DNA from: Aliiroseovarius sp. F20344
Lineage (GTDB): Bacteria > Pseudomonadota > Alphaproteobacteria > Rhodobacterales > Rhodobacteraceae
Direction: 5' to 3'
Assembly (NCBI RefSeq): GCF_023016155.1
Contig: NZ_JALKBG010000008.1
Coordinates: forward strand, 2,501 to 66,500
DNA: 64,000 bases
Shown: positions 1 through 11,166 of the stretch, in pieces
How the letters are laid out: each line of letters opens with the position of its first letter
How positions within the stretch are numbered: position 1 is the first letter of the stretch
The notes under the pieces: model-generated
Database searches by the model: none
Told to the model about the DNA's origin: nothing
The model's input: the letters and a program-made list of their open reading frames with translations, nothing else
Program-made: the position numbers and the translations under genes

Positions 1-87
1 AACGCAAGTTCGAACATGTGCTTCTTAACGGATCAAAGACCGACATCTGCGATCCAGTTCTTCGGAACAGTTAGGAAGCGCGGGAAA

Positions 88-3038
<2,951 letters not shown>

Positions 3039-3063
3039 ATCACAGTAGCACTTGACTTGGAAA

Positions 3064-3207
3064 TTGCTCTTTATTCGGTTTGGTGGTCACAGCACCAGTG
3101 AAACACCCGATCCCTTCCCGAACTCGGCCGTTAAGCACGGTTGCGCCAATGGTACTGCATCTTAAGGTGTGGGAGAGTAGGTCACCGCCAAACCTAATAA
3201 AGAGCAA
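3064..3207 (+). repeat. 12-bp inverted repeat flanking 5S rRNA
   Basis: TTGCTCTTTATT at 3064-3075 is the exact reverse complement of AATAAAGAGCAA at 3196-3207. The arms sit directly outside helix I of 5S, so the precursor can form a continuous stem of about 22 bp. A maturation signal is inferred. Confidence 0.85.
3077..3194 (+). rRNA. rrf: 5S ribosomal RNA
   Basis: About 118 nt, 80 nt after 23S. It is recognised from the internal block CCGATCCCTTCCCGAACTCGG and the closing helix, in which 3077-3086 pairs with 3185-3194 with one G-U pair. The gene is embedded in a perfect 12-bp flanking inverted repeat (3064-3075 with 3196-3207), which extends helix I and is probably the RNase processing stem. 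The tRNA-fMet often found after 5S in relatives was not seen here. Confidence 0.96.
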
Positions 3208-3246
3208 GAAAACGTATCCTCTCTAAACGATGATAAAAACAAACAA

Positions 3247-3277
3247 AACGCCGCCGAGCAGAAATGCCGGCGGCGTT
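3247..3277 (+). terminator. rRNA operon terminator
   Basis: A 10-bp perfect GC-rich stem (3247-3256 with 3268-3277) with an 11-nt loop, about 50 nt after 5S. The downstream T-run is weak (TTCTGCGTT), but the position and stability fit the end of the rrn operon. Confidence 0.75.
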
Positions 3278-3375
3278 CTGCGTTCAGGGGGGGAATGAGC
3301 GAAACTCACCTATAGGTGGTAAGCTCGGATCAATTGGGTTACAAACCATCGAGTTAAATTGGTGGCAGGTGCGCT

Positions 3376-3828
3376 ATGAAAACCACCCTTCTCACTACGA
3401 TATACCTTCTTACAATGTCTGTTGCTTACGGTGATGCACTAGGAAATCCGCCTCCTTATCATACCAAAGGAGTTGTAAGCTCCGTTAATGATGATGGAAG
3501 CTTTGAGTTTGCAGGCGATCCACAACTCTACAGATTGTGGGGAATCACGCCAAACGAAGGATTTGTTGATGAGTTTCGTAAACTTGTTACTGGGAATTGG
3601 ATCGGATGTTATGAACGTCAATCTTCGCGCTCATTGACTTCAGCGGAAGTCGCAAACCCGCAGCCAGTGGATTGCATGAGAGTAAAGTCCTACTATCGTA
3701 CCGGAATGTATTGGATAAAAGGTATCTCAAGCACATGGCTATATACCGGGAAGGCAGCGCCATATTGCCCGGAAGCTATCGAACTCTGGTGGGTTGCAGA
3801 TTGTAGTAAGCATGTGTGCTGCAACTAA
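3376..3828 (+). CDS. Secreted SNase-like protein, probably degenerate
   Basis: 150 residues with a probable N-terminal signal peptide (about 1-19, cleavage near YGDA), so likely periplasmic or exported. The segment around residues 32-68 (GVVSSVNDDGSFEFAG, RLWGI) resembles the first strands of staphylococcal-nuclease/OB-fold domains, which carry a vRLxGIDaPE motif. Here the acidic catalytic context is not preserved (GITPNEG). The C-terminal part is short and Cys-rich (CPEAIELWWVADCSKHVCCN), which suggests disulfides. There is no clear Shine-Dalgarno sequence. The surrounding 500 bases look more AT-rich than neighbouring genes, which hints at transfer or relaxed selection. The gene stands alone between the rrn terminator and a permease. 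Nuclease function is doubtful; the fold assignment is tentative. Confidence 0.6.
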   Translation: MKTTLLTTIYLLTMSVAYGDALGNPPPYHTKGVVSSVNDDGSFEFAGDPQLYRLWGITPNEGFVDEFRKLVTGNWIGCYERQSSRSLTSAEVANPQPVDCMRVKSYYRTGMYWIKGISSTWLYTGKAAPYCPEAIELWWVADCSKHVCCN

Positions 3829-4083
3829 CCCAAACTCGAAACTTTAATTACCGGATCTAGAGTTTAAGATTCGGTGAGGTGTATCCGAACACCGAGCCAT
3901 GCTCTGGGCCGGTTAGAACCAAGCCGTACGTTTTAGGTCGAATGGTCTATTGGGTATTGCTGTTTGGCAAAGTGCTGCTGGGAAGTGCCTCATGAAAGGT
4001 CAGCCGATAGTCTACTGATAAAGACGTGAGATGCGCTTGGATGCAAAACGCGTTAACAGGGCTTAATAAATCCCGGACCTAAT

Positions 4084-4920
4084 ATGCGCCTCTTCCTCCT
4101 CACACTCCTCACCATGACCGCTTTCGCGGCCAACTCTCTGCTTAACCGGGCTGGACTCGCTGATGGTGCCATTGGTCCCGCTGGATTTGCCGCAATCCGA
4201 GTGATCTCGGGCGCGGTGATGTTGTGGGTGTTGATGGTGTTGGGGAGGAAGGTCGCTTCCAAACGCCCCGCGCCGGATTGGATCTCGGCGGGAGCGTTGG
4301 CCACCTATCTTCTGGGCTTCTCGTTTGCCTATGTGGCGCTGGATGCGGGGCTGGGCGCGTTAGTGCTCTTCGCCATCGTGCAGGTCACGATGTTCGCGGG
4401 TGCGGTGCGGGCGGGGGATCGGATCCCGGGGCTGCGGTGGGGCGGTATGGCGGTGTCGATGCTCGGATTAGCCTATCTGGTCTGGCCGTCTGAGAAGGTC
4501 CAACTTCCTGCGCTCCCATTGATCCTGATGACAGCTGCGGCCATCGGTTGGGGCATCTACTCCTTGATCGGGCGACGTGCGGTCGAGCCACTTCAGGCAA
4601 CCGCGTGGAACTTTTTCTATGCCACACCCATTGTCCTAATCGTCACTCTTCCATTCATCTGGGGAGAGGCTCTCTCCATTCCGGGTATTCTTCTGGCCAT
4701 CACGTCGGGAGCCATCACATCGGGGCTTGGATATGCACTATGGTACCGCGTCTTGCCGCAATTGGCCGCCAGCACCGGCGCGCTGGTGCAGCTTTCGGTA
4801 CCGGTCATCGCAATGGGGGCAGGGGTCGCTCTGCTGGGTGAAACGGTAGGGCTTCGTGAGGTCACGGCTTCAGCTCTTGTGTTGGGCGGCATCGCCATCG
4901 GGCTTGTCGCGCGCAAATAG
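4084..4920 (+). CDS. DMT-superfamily permease (EamA domains)
   Basis: 278 residues with about ten hydrophobic segments arranged as two tandem five-helix EamA halves (roughly 1-130 and 140-278). This is the normal size for drug/metabolite transporters of the inner membrane that export amino acids, metabolites or drugs. The sequence does not show the substrate. The first residues ([22 protein letters not shown]) match the usual start of the family, so ATG 4084 is kept, although no strong ribosome-binding site is visible. It lies between the rRNA operon and rplO, a place where ribosomal genes would normally be expected, so it marks a break in the spc operon. Confidence 0.9.
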   Translation: MRLFLLTLLTMTAFAANSLLNRAGLADGAIGPAGFAAIRVISGAVMLWVLMVLGRKVASKRPAPDWISAGALATYLLGFSFAYVALDAGLGALVLFAIVQVTMFAGAVRAGDRIPGLRWGGMAVSMLGLAYLVWPSEKVQLPALPLILMTAAAIGWGIYSLIGRRAVEPLQATAWNFFYATPIVLIVTLPFIWGEALSIPGILLAITSGAITSGLGYALWYRVLPQLAASTGALVQLSVPVIAMGAGVALLGETVGLREVTASALVLGGIAIGLVARK

Positions 4921-4930
4921 CCGAGAAGGC

Positions 4931-4959
4931 TTGCGTCGCAAAGGCAGCTCGTCTATACG
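4931..4959 (+). promoter_or_regulatory. Possible promoter for rplO-secY-adk
   Basis: TTGCGT at 4931-4936, a 17-bp spacer and TATACG at 4954-4959, about 95 bp upstream of the rplO start. Because the gene has lost its usual upstream operon partners, a local promoter is expected. The match to a sigma70 site is moderate. Confidence 0.4.
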
Positions 4960-5054
4960 CCCCCGGTGGCTTTACGTCACAGAATCAAAACCAAGAAAAG
5001 CCGTGTTTGGCCCCGTATCGCTTCTGGGGTCAGTTCCGGCAAAGGAGAAGCGAA

Positions 5055-5525
5055 ATGAAATTGCATGAACTGCGCGACAATCCTGGCGCAACCAAACCCC
5101 GCAAACGCATTGGTCGTGGTCCCGGTTCGGGCACTGGTAAAACCGGTGGCCGTGGTATCAAAGGTCAAAAGTCGCGTTCGGGTGTAGCCATCAACGGCTA
5201 CGAAGGCGGCCAAATGCCCCTCTACCAGCGTCTTCCTAAGCGTGGCTTCAACAAGCCGAACCGCAAGAAGTTCGCTGTGATCAACCTGGGCCTGATCCAG
5301 AAGTTCATCGACGAAAAGAAAATCGACGCCAAGAAGATCGACGAAGATACTCTGGTGGCTTCGGGTCTGGTCCGTCGCAAACTGGACGGTATTCGCGTTC
5401 TGGCCAAAGGCGAATTGACCGCCAAAGCCAACATCACCGTGACCGGTGCGTCGAAATCGGCCATCGAAGCTGTCGAGAAAGCTGGCGGTAAATTGACCGT
5501 GGCTGCTCCGGCTGCGGCTGAATAA
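5055..5525 (+). CDS. rplO: 50S ribosomal protein L15
   Basis: 156 residues, the usual length for alphaproteobacterial L15, a component of the large ribosomal subunit that assembles late around 23S rRNA. It has the diagnostic basic, Gly-rich N-terminus ([19 protein letters not shown]) and a globular C-terminal domain ending in an Ala-rich tail. ATG 5055 is chosen because it follows a good site (AAAGGAGA at about 5041-5048) and gives the canonical [12 protein letters not shown] start; an in-frame ATG at 5007 is upstream of this and unlikely. Normally rpsE and rpmD come immediately before it. Here the preceding gene is a permease. secY follows after a 106-bp gap that holds two hairpins. Confidence 0.97.
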   Translation: MKLHELRDNPGATKPRKRIGRGPGSGTGKTGGRGIKGQKSRSGVAINGYEGGQMPLYQRLPKRGFNKPNRKKFAVINLGLIQKFIDEKKIDAKKIDEDTLVASGLVRRKLDGIRVLAKGELTAKANITVTGASKSAIEAVEKAGGKLTVAAPAAAE

Positions 5526-5573
5526 GACCTTGTGAGGGGCGCGCCAGCCCCTTACATGTCTAATCACGTTTTC

Positions 5574-5610
5574 AAGCGCCGCCGGAGCCGGGAACGGTCC
5601 GGCGGCGCTT
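5574..5610 (+). promoter_or_regulatory. Strong hairpin between rplO and secY
   Basis: A perfect 13-bp stem (5574-5586 with 5598-5610) with an 11-nt loop, ending 21 nt before the secY start. A smaller hairpin (5535-5540 with 5547-5552) precedes it. There is no real T-run, so it may be a processing site, an mRNA stabiliser or a partial attenuator that lowers secY output relative to rplO. Confidence 0.6.
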
Positions 5611-5631
5611 TACTTGATCTAAGGGGGCCTT

Positions 5632-6987
5632 ATGGCATCTGCAGCAGAACAAATGGCGTCGAACATGAGCTGGAGCGCCTTCGGTAAGGCGACCGAGCTT
5701 CGCCAGCGCATCTTCTTCACGATCGGGCTTCTGATCATTTATCGGCTTGGCACATTCATCCCGGTTCCTGGGATTGACGCGGTTGCCTTGCGCGAATTCA
5801 TGGAGCAAGCCCAGTCGGGCATCGCGGGCGTACTTGGCATGTTTACCGGTGGTGCGCTCAGCCGTATGGGTGTCTTTGCCCTTGGCATTATGCCCTACAT
5901 CTCAGCTTCGATCATCGTGCAGCTAATGTCTTCGATGTGGGAGCCGCTGAAACAGCTGAAGAAAGAAGGCGAGCAAGGCCGCAAAAAGATCAACCAATAT
6001 ACCCGTTACGGCACCGTTCTGCTTGCCACGGGTCAGGCTTTTGCGCTCGCAAACTCGCTGCAAGCGGGTGATTTGGTGACAAATCCGGGTATGTTCTTCA
6101 TCGCAGCTTGCGTGATCACTCTTGTGGGTGGCACCATGTTCCTGATGTGGCTGGGTGAGCAAATCACCGCACGCGGCATCGGCAACGGTATCTCGCTGAT
6201 CATCTTCGTCGGCATCGTGGCCGAGATCCCTGCTGCCTTGGCACAGTTCCTGGCCTCGGGCCGTTCGGGTGCCATCAGCCCCGCCGTGATCATCGGTGTG
6301 ATTGTCATGATGGTTGCCGTGATTGCCTTTGTTGTGTTCATGGAACGCGCCCTTCGTAAGGTCCACATCCAATACCCGCGTCGTCAGGTCGGTATGAAGA
6401 TGTACGATGGTGGCTCAAGCCACCTGCCGATCAAAGTGAACCCGGCAGGCGTTATCCCAGCGATCTTCGCTTCGGCTCTTTTGCTGTTGCCAACCACGAT
6501 CTCGACCTTCTCGTCAGGACAAGCCGGCCCGATCATGTCTACCCTGCTTGCCTATTTTGGCCCCGGTCAGCCGCTTTATCTGCTGTTCTTCTCGGCCATG
6601 ATCATCTTCTTCACTTTCTTCTACACCAAGGAAGTTGCGTTCAAAACGGATGAGGTTGCTGATAACCTGAAAAGCCAGAACGGTTTTGTGCCAGGTATTC
6701 GCCCCGGCAAGAAAACCGCTGAGTATCTGGACTATGTTGTTACCCGCTTGCTGACGCTCGGCTCGATCTATCTGGCCGCAGTTTGCTTGATGCCTGAAAT
6801 CCTGCGCAATCAGCTGGCCATCCCGTTCTACTTTGGTGGCACCTCGGTACTGATTGTTGTGTCGGTGACCATGGATACGATCCAGCAAGTGCAGTCGCAT
6901 CTTCTGGCTCACCAGTATGAGGGCCTGATTGAGAAATCGCAGCTGCGCGGTAAGAAACGTGGCAAGAAGGGGCCTGCACGTCGATGA
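5632..6987 (+). CDS. secY: Preprotein translocase subunit SecY
   Basis: 451 residues with ten predicted transmembrane helices, the central channel of the Sec translocon in the inner membrane. It has family landmarks: the N-terminal [22 protein letters not shown] segment with the plug region after it, the cytoplasmic loop with [27 protein letters not shown], and a basic C-terminus ([11 protein letters not shown]). The start follows AAGGGGG with suitable spacing. Its stop overlaps the adk start by 4 bp (ATGA), indicating translational coupling, as is common in the alphaproteobacterial spc operon. Confidence 0.97.
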   Translation: MASAAEQMASNMSWSAFGKATELRQRIFFTIGLLIIYRLGTFIPVPGIDAVALREFMEQAQSGIAGVLGMFTGGALSRMGVFALGIMPYISASIIVQLMSSMWEPLKQLKKEGEQGRKKINQYTRYGTVLLATGQAFALANSLQAGDLVTNPGMFFIAACVITLVGGTMFLMWLGEQITARGIGNGISLIIFVGIVAEIPAALAQFLASGRSGAISPAVIIGVIVMMVAVIAFVVFMERALRKVHIQYPRRQVGMKMYDGGSSHLPIKVNPAGVIPAIFASALLLLPTTISTFSSGQAGPIMSTLLAYFGPGQPLYLLFFSAMIIFFTFFYTKEVAFKTDEVADNLKSQNGFVPGIRPGKKTAEYLDYVVTRLLTLGSIYLAAVCLMPEILRNQLAIPFYFGGTSVLIVVSVTMDTIQQVQSHLLAHQYEGLIEKSQLRGKKRGKKGPARR

Positions 6988-7562
6988 ACATTATTCTTCT
7001 TGGACCGCCGGGTGCCGGCAAAGGAACGCAAGCTGCCAAACTGGTGGAAGAGCGTGGCATGATCCAGCTGTCAACCGGTGACATGCTGCGGGAAGCCAAA
7101 GCCTCGGGCACTGAGATGGGCAAGAAGGTTGCTGCAATCATGGACGCAGGCGAGCTTGTCACTGACGAGATCGTTATCGGTCTGATCGAAGAGAAGCTGG
7201 AAGGCGACAATGGCGGAGGCTTCATCTTCGATGGTTTCCCCCGCACGCTGGCTCAAGCGGATGCGCTTGGCGCGCTTCTTGAAAAGCATGGCCAGTCTCT
7301 GGACACTGTTATCGAGATGCAGGTGAATGACGACGTGCTTGTTGGCCGTATCGTTGGCCGCGCCGAGGAAGCCCGCAAAGCCGGTCAACCCGTGCGCGCG
7401 GATGATAACGAGGAAAGCCTGAAGATCCGTCTGATGGAATACTACAAGAAAACCTCGCCGTTGATTGGGTATTACTACGCCAAGGGTGACCTGCAATCTG
7501 TCGACGGGCTGGGCACAATCGACGAAGTGCGGGCTGAGATCGCGGATGTATTGTCCCGATAA
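6984..7562 (+). CDS. adk: Adenylate kinase, short-LID form
   Basis: 192 residues. It catalyses ATP + AMP to 2 ADP in the cytoplasm. The P-loop GPPGAGKGT lies at residues 7-15, followed by the STGDMLR nucleotide motif and the FDGFPRT AMP-binding motif. Between the R-containing GRIVGRAEE segment and NEESLKIRL there is only a short loop, so the protein has the small LID rather than the long zinc or non-zinc LID of 214-residue enzymes. The start codon overlaps the secY stop. The operon appears to end after this gene, because a strong terminator follows. Confidence 0.96.
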   Translation: MNIILLGPPGAGKGTQAAKLVEERGMIQLSTGDMLREAKASGTEMGKKVAAIMDAGELVTDEIVIGLIEEKLEGDNGGGFIFDGFPRTLAQADALGALLEKHGQSLDTVIEMQVNDDVLVGRIVGRAEEARKAGQPVRADDNEESLKIRLMEYYKKTSPLIGYYYAKGDLQSVDGLGTIDEVRAEIADVLSR

Positions 7563-7581
7563 GGCGAAAAGGTTTTGATTG

Positions 7582-7620
7582 GAAAACGCGTCGCAGTTGA
7601 TCTGCGGCGCGTTTTCTTTT
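7582..7620 (+). terminator. Rho-independent terminator after adk
   Basis: A 15-bp stem (7582-7596 with 7602-7616, one G-U pair) with a 5-nt loop, followed by CTTTT. It separates rplO-secY-adk from the rpsM-rpsK-rpoA-rplQ unit. Confidence 0.88.
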
Positions 7621-7663
7621 CCTGGTAAGAATTGGGGAATACCACCCCACGATCAAAGACGGG

Positions 7664-7692
7664 TTGACGGAGGCGGGAATCCCATCTAAGTC
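7664..7692 (+). promoter_or_regulatory. Possible rpsM operon promoter
   Basis: TTGACG at 7664-7669 with a weak -10 candidate (TAAGTC) 17 bp later. It lies in the 285-bp gap after the adk terminator, where an alpha-operon promoter must sit. The -10 match is poor. Confidence 0.35.
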
Positions 7693-7807
7693 ACCCCATC
7701 CCTTACGGGAATCGGTGTGTCTGCGGGGTCGCTCCCCTAGCTGCACCAGACCAAAGAATTCAGCGCGGCCCGCAGGAATGATCCGGCGGGCTTCCGTTGT
7801 GAAAAAA

Positions 7808-7827
7808 GGTTCCGGAGTTACGGAACC
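7808..7827 (+). promoter_or_regulatory. Leader hairpin before rpsM
   Basis: GGTTCCG (7808-7814) pairs with CGGAACC (7821-7827) with a 6-nt loop. It ends just before the rpsM ribosome-binding site (GAAAGGAAAG). A translation-control role is possible; ribosomal protein operons are often autoregulated in the leader. No specific ligand can be named from the sequence. Confidence 0.45.
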
Positions 7828-7847
7828 GCAACGAAAGGAAAGAATAC

Positions 7848-8216
7848 GTGGCACGTATTGCTGGCGTGAACATCCCGACCCATAAACGGGTCCCGATCGC
7901 CCTGACTTATATCACTGGTATTGGCCATACTTCGGCTGCTGCTATCTGCGAAGCTGTGAACATCGACGTAACCCGTCGCGTGAACGAACTGTCGGACGCT
8001 GAAGTTCTTGCTGTTCGTGAGCACATCGACGCCAACTACACCGTTGAAGGTGACCTGCGTCGTGACGTTCAGATGAACATCAAACGTTTGATGGATCTGG
8101 GCTGCTACCGCGGTCTTCGTCACCGTCGTAACCTTCCTGTTCGTGGTCAGCGTACCTCGACCAACGCACGTACTCGCAAAGGCCCTGCAAAGGCCATTGC
8201 TGGTAAGAAGAAATAA
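7848..8216 (+). CDS. rpsM: 30S ribosomal protein S13
   Basis: 122 residues, normal length. S13 sits in the head of the small subunit and contacts 5S/23S bridges and tRNA. Recognised from [15 protein letters not shown], the ITGIG helix-hairpin segment and the basic tail [18 protein letters not shown]. The start is a GTG at 7848, eight bases after a good AAAGGAAAG site; no upstream ATG in frame gives the canonical N-terminus. It is the first gene of the rpsM-rpsK-rpoA-rplQ unit. Confidence 0.97.
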   Translation: MARIAGVNIPTHKRVPIALTYITGIGHTSAAAICEAVNIDVTRRVNELSDAEVLAVREHIDANYTVEGDLRRDVQMNIKRLMDLGCYRGLRHRRNLPVRGQRTSTNARTRKGPAKAIAGKKK

Positions 8217-8231
8217 GGGAGGGTTTGACCA

Positions 8232-8621
8232 ATGGCTCGCGATAAGACTCGTACCAAGCGTAAAGAGCGTAAGAACATCGCATCCGGTGTTGCTCACGTA
8301 AACTCTTCGTTCAACAACACCAAGATCCTGATCTCGGACGTGCAAGGCAACGCCATCTCGTGGTCGTCGGCTGGCACCATGGGGTTCAAAGGCTCGCGTA
8401 AGTCGACCCCGTATGCTGCTCAGATGGCTGCGGAAGACGCTGGCAAAAAAGCTCAGGAACACGGTGTTAAAACGCTGGAAGTTGAAGTTCAAGGCCCCGG
8501 TTCGGGTCGTGAATCGGCTCTGCGCGCCTTGGCTGCAATCGGCTTCAACATCACGTCGATCCGTGACGTGACACCGATGGCACATAACGGCTGCCGTCCG
8601 CCGAAGCGCCGCCGCGTCTAA
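8232..8621 (+). CDS. rpsK: 30S ribosomal protein S11
   Basis: 129 residues, normal length. S11 is a platform protein near the mRNA exit. Diagnostic segments are [32 protein letters not shown] and the C-terminal [18 protein letters not shown]. It starts 15 bp after rpsM behind GGGAGG. In alphaproteobacteria rpsD is usually not in this operon, and it is absent here too. Confidence 0.98.
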   Translation: MARDKTRTKRKERKNIASGVAHVNSSFNNTKILISDVQGNAISWSSAGTMGFKGSRKSTPYAAQMAAEDAGKKAQEHGVKTLEVEVQGPGSGRESALRALAAIGFNITSIRDVTPMAHNGCRPPKRRRV

Positions 8622-8636
8622 GGCAAGTTAATACCG

Positions 8637-8664
8637 CCGGGCCTCGCACAAACGCGTGGCCCGG
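8637..8664 (+). promoter_or_regulatory. Hairpin between rpsK and rpoA
   Basis: CCGGGCC (8637-8643) pairs with GGCCCGG (8658-8664) and TTTCCG follows. It could act as a partial terminator that adjusts ribosomal protein and RNA polymerase output. Confidence 0.5.
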
Positions 8665-8732
8665 TTTCCGTCATTTTAACCTCGGGCGTCCTGCCCTTTG
8701 GACATGGGGACAGGACTAGTATGGAGGGACGC

Positions 8733-9749
8733 ATGATCCACAAGAACTGGGCAGAATTGATCAAGCCGACACAGCTGGACGTAAAGCCGGGCAATGACCC
8801 AGCACGTCAAGCAACTGTGATCGCCGAACCGTTGGAACGCGGCTTTGGTCTGACACTGGGCAACGCCCTGCGCCGCGTGCTGATGAGCTCGCTGCAAGGT
8901 GCCGCCATCACGTCGGTTCAAATCGACAACGTACTGCACGAGTTCAGCTCGGTCGCCGGTGTGCGTGAAGACGTTACCGACATCGTTCTGAACCTCAAGG
9001 GTGTTGCTATTGCTATGGAAGTTGAAGGCCCCAAGCGCCTGTCGATTTCGGCCAAAGGCCCGATGGTTGTCACCGCTGGTGCAATCTCGGAAAGCGCTGG
9101 CATTGAGATCCTGAACAAAGATCACGTGATCTGTCACCTGGATGACGGCGCGGATCTGTTCATGGAGCTGACCGTGAATACGGGCAAGGGCTATGTTGCT
9201 TCGGACAAGAACAAGCCGGAAGATGCGCCGATTGGCCTGATCCCGGTTGATGCGATCTATTCGCCGGTCAAGAAAGTGTCGTATGACGTTCAGCCGACCC
9301 GTGAAGGTCAGGTTCTGGACTATGACAAGCTGACACTGAAGCTGGAAACAGATGGTTCGGTTACGCCGGAAGATGCCGTGGCTTTCGCTGCGCGTATTCT
9401 GCAAGACCAACTGTCGATCTTCGTGAACTTCGACGAGCCGGAAGCAGCTGGCCGTCAGGACGAAGACGATGGCCTCGAGTTCAACCCGCTTCTGCTGAAG
9501 AAAGTGGACGAGCTGGAACTGTCGGTCCGTTCGGCAAACTGCCTGAAGAACGACAACATCGTTTACATTGGCGATCTGATTCAGAAAACCGAAGCCGAGA
9601 TGCTCCGCACTCCGAACTTCGGCCGCAAGTCGCTGAACGAGATCAAAGAAGTGCTTTCGGGCATGGGTCTGCACCTCGGCATGGATGTCGAAGAATGGCC
9701 GCCTGAGAACATCGAAGAGCTCGCTAAGAAATTCGAAGATCAGTTCTGA
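8733..9749 (+). CDS. rpoA: RNA polymerase alpha subunit
   Basis: 338 residues. Alpha dimerises to start polymerase assembly, and its C-terminal domain contacts UP elements and activators. The N-terminal domain ([20 protein letters not shown], assembly motif) spans about 1-235. A linker rich in acidic residues is followed by the C-terminal domain with [21 protein letters not shown] and [14 protein letters not shown]. The ATG at 8733 ([12 protein letters not shown]) matches the family start and follows AGGGA; the ATG at 8721 is part of this leader. The next gene, rplQ, begins after a 150-bp gap with a GC-rich hairpin (9758-9764 with 9773-9779). Confidence 0.98.
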   Translation: MIHKNWAELIKPTQLDVKPGNDPARQATVIAEPLERGFGLTLGNALRRVLMSSLQGAAITSVQIDNVLHEFSSVAGVREDVTDIVLNLKGVAIAMEVEGPKRLSISAKGPMVVTAGAISESAGIEILNKDHVICHLDDGADLFMELTVNTGKGYVASDKNKPEDAPIGLIPVDAIYSPVKKVSYDVQPTREGQVLDYDKLTLKLETDGSVTPEDAVAFAARILQDQLSIFVNFDEPEAAGRQDEDDGLEFNPLLLKKVDELELSVRSANCLKNDNIVYIGDLIQKTEAEMLRTPNFGRKSLNEIKEVLSGMGLHLGMDVEEWPPENIEELAKKFEDQF

Positions 9750-9899
9750 TCTTCACCGGGGGCCGGATCTCTGGCCCCCAACATGCCCGCCTGATGCGGG
9801 GAACATCCGGGCAATCCTGCCCCAAGGAGAGGGACCGACACGCATCGGTTCTCAGACAAAGCATCGCTCGTTCAAGAGCACCAAAGAAGGATTAAGAAA

Positions 9900-10328
9900 A
9901 TGCGTCACGCTCGTGGTTACCGCCGCCTGAATCGCACACACGAACACCGTAAAGCTATGTTCTCGAACATGGCTGGTTCGCTGATCGAACACGAACAAAT
10001 CAAAACCACACTGCCGAAGGCCAAAGAATTGCGCCCGATCATCGAAAAGATGATCACGCTGGCCAAACGTGGTGACCTGCACGCCCGTCGTCAGGCTTCG
10101 GCACGTCTGAAGCAAGAAGACCAAGTTGCAAAATTGTTCGAGGTTCTGGGACCGCGCTACAAAGACCGTCAAGGTGGCTATGTCCGCGTTCTGAAAGCTG
10201 GCTTCCGCTATGGCGACATGGCACCGATGGCCATCATCGAGTTCGTTGATCGCGACGTAGACGCCAAAGGCGCTGTAGATCGCGCACGTCTGGAAGCTGA
10301 AGAAGCTGCAGCGGACGCCGAAGAATAA
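9900..10328 (+). CDS. rplQ: 50S ribosomal protein L17
   Basis: 142 residues, longer than the 127 of E. coli because of an acidic Ala/Glu-rich tail typical of alphaproteobacteria. The core motif [20 protein letters not shown] at the start and the [18 protein letters not shown] segment identify it. It follows AAAGAAGG with good spacing and is the last gene of the operon, closed by two tandem hairpins. Confidence 0.97.
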   Translation: MRHARGYRRLNRTHEHRKAMFSNMAGSLIEHEQIKTTLPKAKELRPIIEKMITLAKRGDLHARRQASARLKQEDQVAKLFEVLGPRYKDRQGGYVRVLKAGFRYGDMAPMAIIEFVDRDVDAKGAVDRARLEAEEAAADAEE

Positions 10329-10329
10329 G

Positions 10330-10380
10330 AACAGGTACATAACCTGTTCGAAAGCCCCGCATTTCGCGGGGCTTTTTCTT
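10330..10380 (+). terminator. Terminator after rplQ (two tandem hairpins)
   Basis: The first hairpin is AACAGGT (10330-10336) with ACCTGTT (10342-10348). The second is AAGCCCCGC (10352-10360) with GCGGGGCTT (10366-10374), followed by TTTCTT. The second is a canonical intrinsic terminator. Confidence 0.9.
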
Positions 10381-10420
10381 TTTGATGGGTTTACGGCAAA
10401 ATCAAGCAATCCTTGCCAAA

Positions 10421-10439
10421 AAGCAACCAGTGGTTGTTT
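10421..10439 (+). promoter_or_regulatory. lux-box-like inverted repeat upstream of luxR solo
   Basis: A 19-bp near-palindrome centred at 10430. The inner CAACCA-G-TGGTTG arms are perfect, one outer pair mismatches and the next two pairs match. It overlaps the TTGACT -35-like hexamer at 10438-10443. Size and placement resemble lux boxes at class II LuxR promoters. The regulator that binds it is inferred to be the downstream protein. Confidence 0.5.
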
Positions 10440-10501
10440 GACTTTGTGTGGCTAGTCTAAAAGGATAGTTTTGCGAACGCAGTCTAGGCGCCGATTGAGC
10501 G

Positions 10502-11113
10502 ATGAAGATAGACCAAAAAATAAGCCAACGCTTGGCACATCTGACCAATCTGTCGCCCTCGGGCTACGCAATAGGTCTGCACATCCGGCATGCCGTTCCT
10601 CACCTTGAGTACAAAACCTACGATCCTGAATGGGTCAAGCTGTACATGGAAAGTGGCTTTATGCTGGCTGATCCCGTGGTCTATTGGGGGTTTGGGAACG
10701 GGACAACTATTCGCTGGAGTGCGTTAAACCTGCCCGACCCACACGGGATTTTAAAGAAAGCAGAACGTTATGGCCTTAAGTATGGGGCGGTCGTTGCTGT
10801 GGGTCCGATGAAATCGCGCACAATTGCCGGTTTTTCACGACCCGATCGAGAGTTCACAGATGATGAAATCGATAAGCTGCAGGCCATCGTCGAAGAGCTG
10901 CACGTGATTTCAACGCCTCCTGAAATCCTGACTAAAGCGCAACAGGCGGCGCTTCAGCATGTTGCCAAGGGGCATCGCTATGCCAAGGCGGCGGCGCTTT
11001 TGGGAATTTCGGAAAGCGCGTTGAAGGCGCGATTGCGCAGCGCGCGTGATCGATTGGCGGCGCGCACGACCGCTGAAGCAATTCAGCGCGCGCAAGAACG
11101 ACGAATGCTGTAG
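10502..11113 (+). CDS. LuxR-family solo regulator with autoinducer-binding domain
   Basis: 203 residues, shorter than the usual 235-250. Residues about 15-125 form an autoinducer-binding domain. W44, Y48, D57, P58 and W72 reproduce the spacing of the invariant TraR residues W57, Y61, D70, P71 and W85, so it should bind an acyl-homoserine lactone or a similar ligand. Residues about 138-185 form a LuxR-type HTH (GISESALKARLRSARDRL), but the Glu that normally opens this domain is replaced by Gln (LTKAQQ). No luxI-type synthase lies in the window, so it is a solo. In related genomes a regulator of this kind commonly sits between rplQ and rarA. ATG 10502 is the only reasonable start. Confidence 0.85.
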   Translation: MKIDQKISQRLAHLTNLSPSGYAIGLHIRHAVPHLEYKTYDPEWVKLYMESGFMLADPVVYWGFGNGTTIRWSALNLPDPHGILKKAERYGLKYGAVVAVGPMKSRTIAGFSRPDREFTDDEIDKLQAIVEELHVISTPPEILTKAQQAALQHVAKGHRYAKAAALLGISESALKARLRSARDRLAARTTAEAIQRAQERRML

Positions 11114-11166
11114 GCCGCAGCGCTTTTCTTCTTTTCCCCGGCCCTTGAGGCGCATAGTTTCACCGC

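Noticed and set aside
3195-3375. tRNA-fMet after 5S rRNA
   Set aside because: No tRNA cloverleaf or TPsiC-arm sequence was found in this segment.
10329-11166. luxI-type synthase next to the LuxR gene
   Set aside because: No candidate ORF with LuxI features on either strand; the regulator is treated as a solo.
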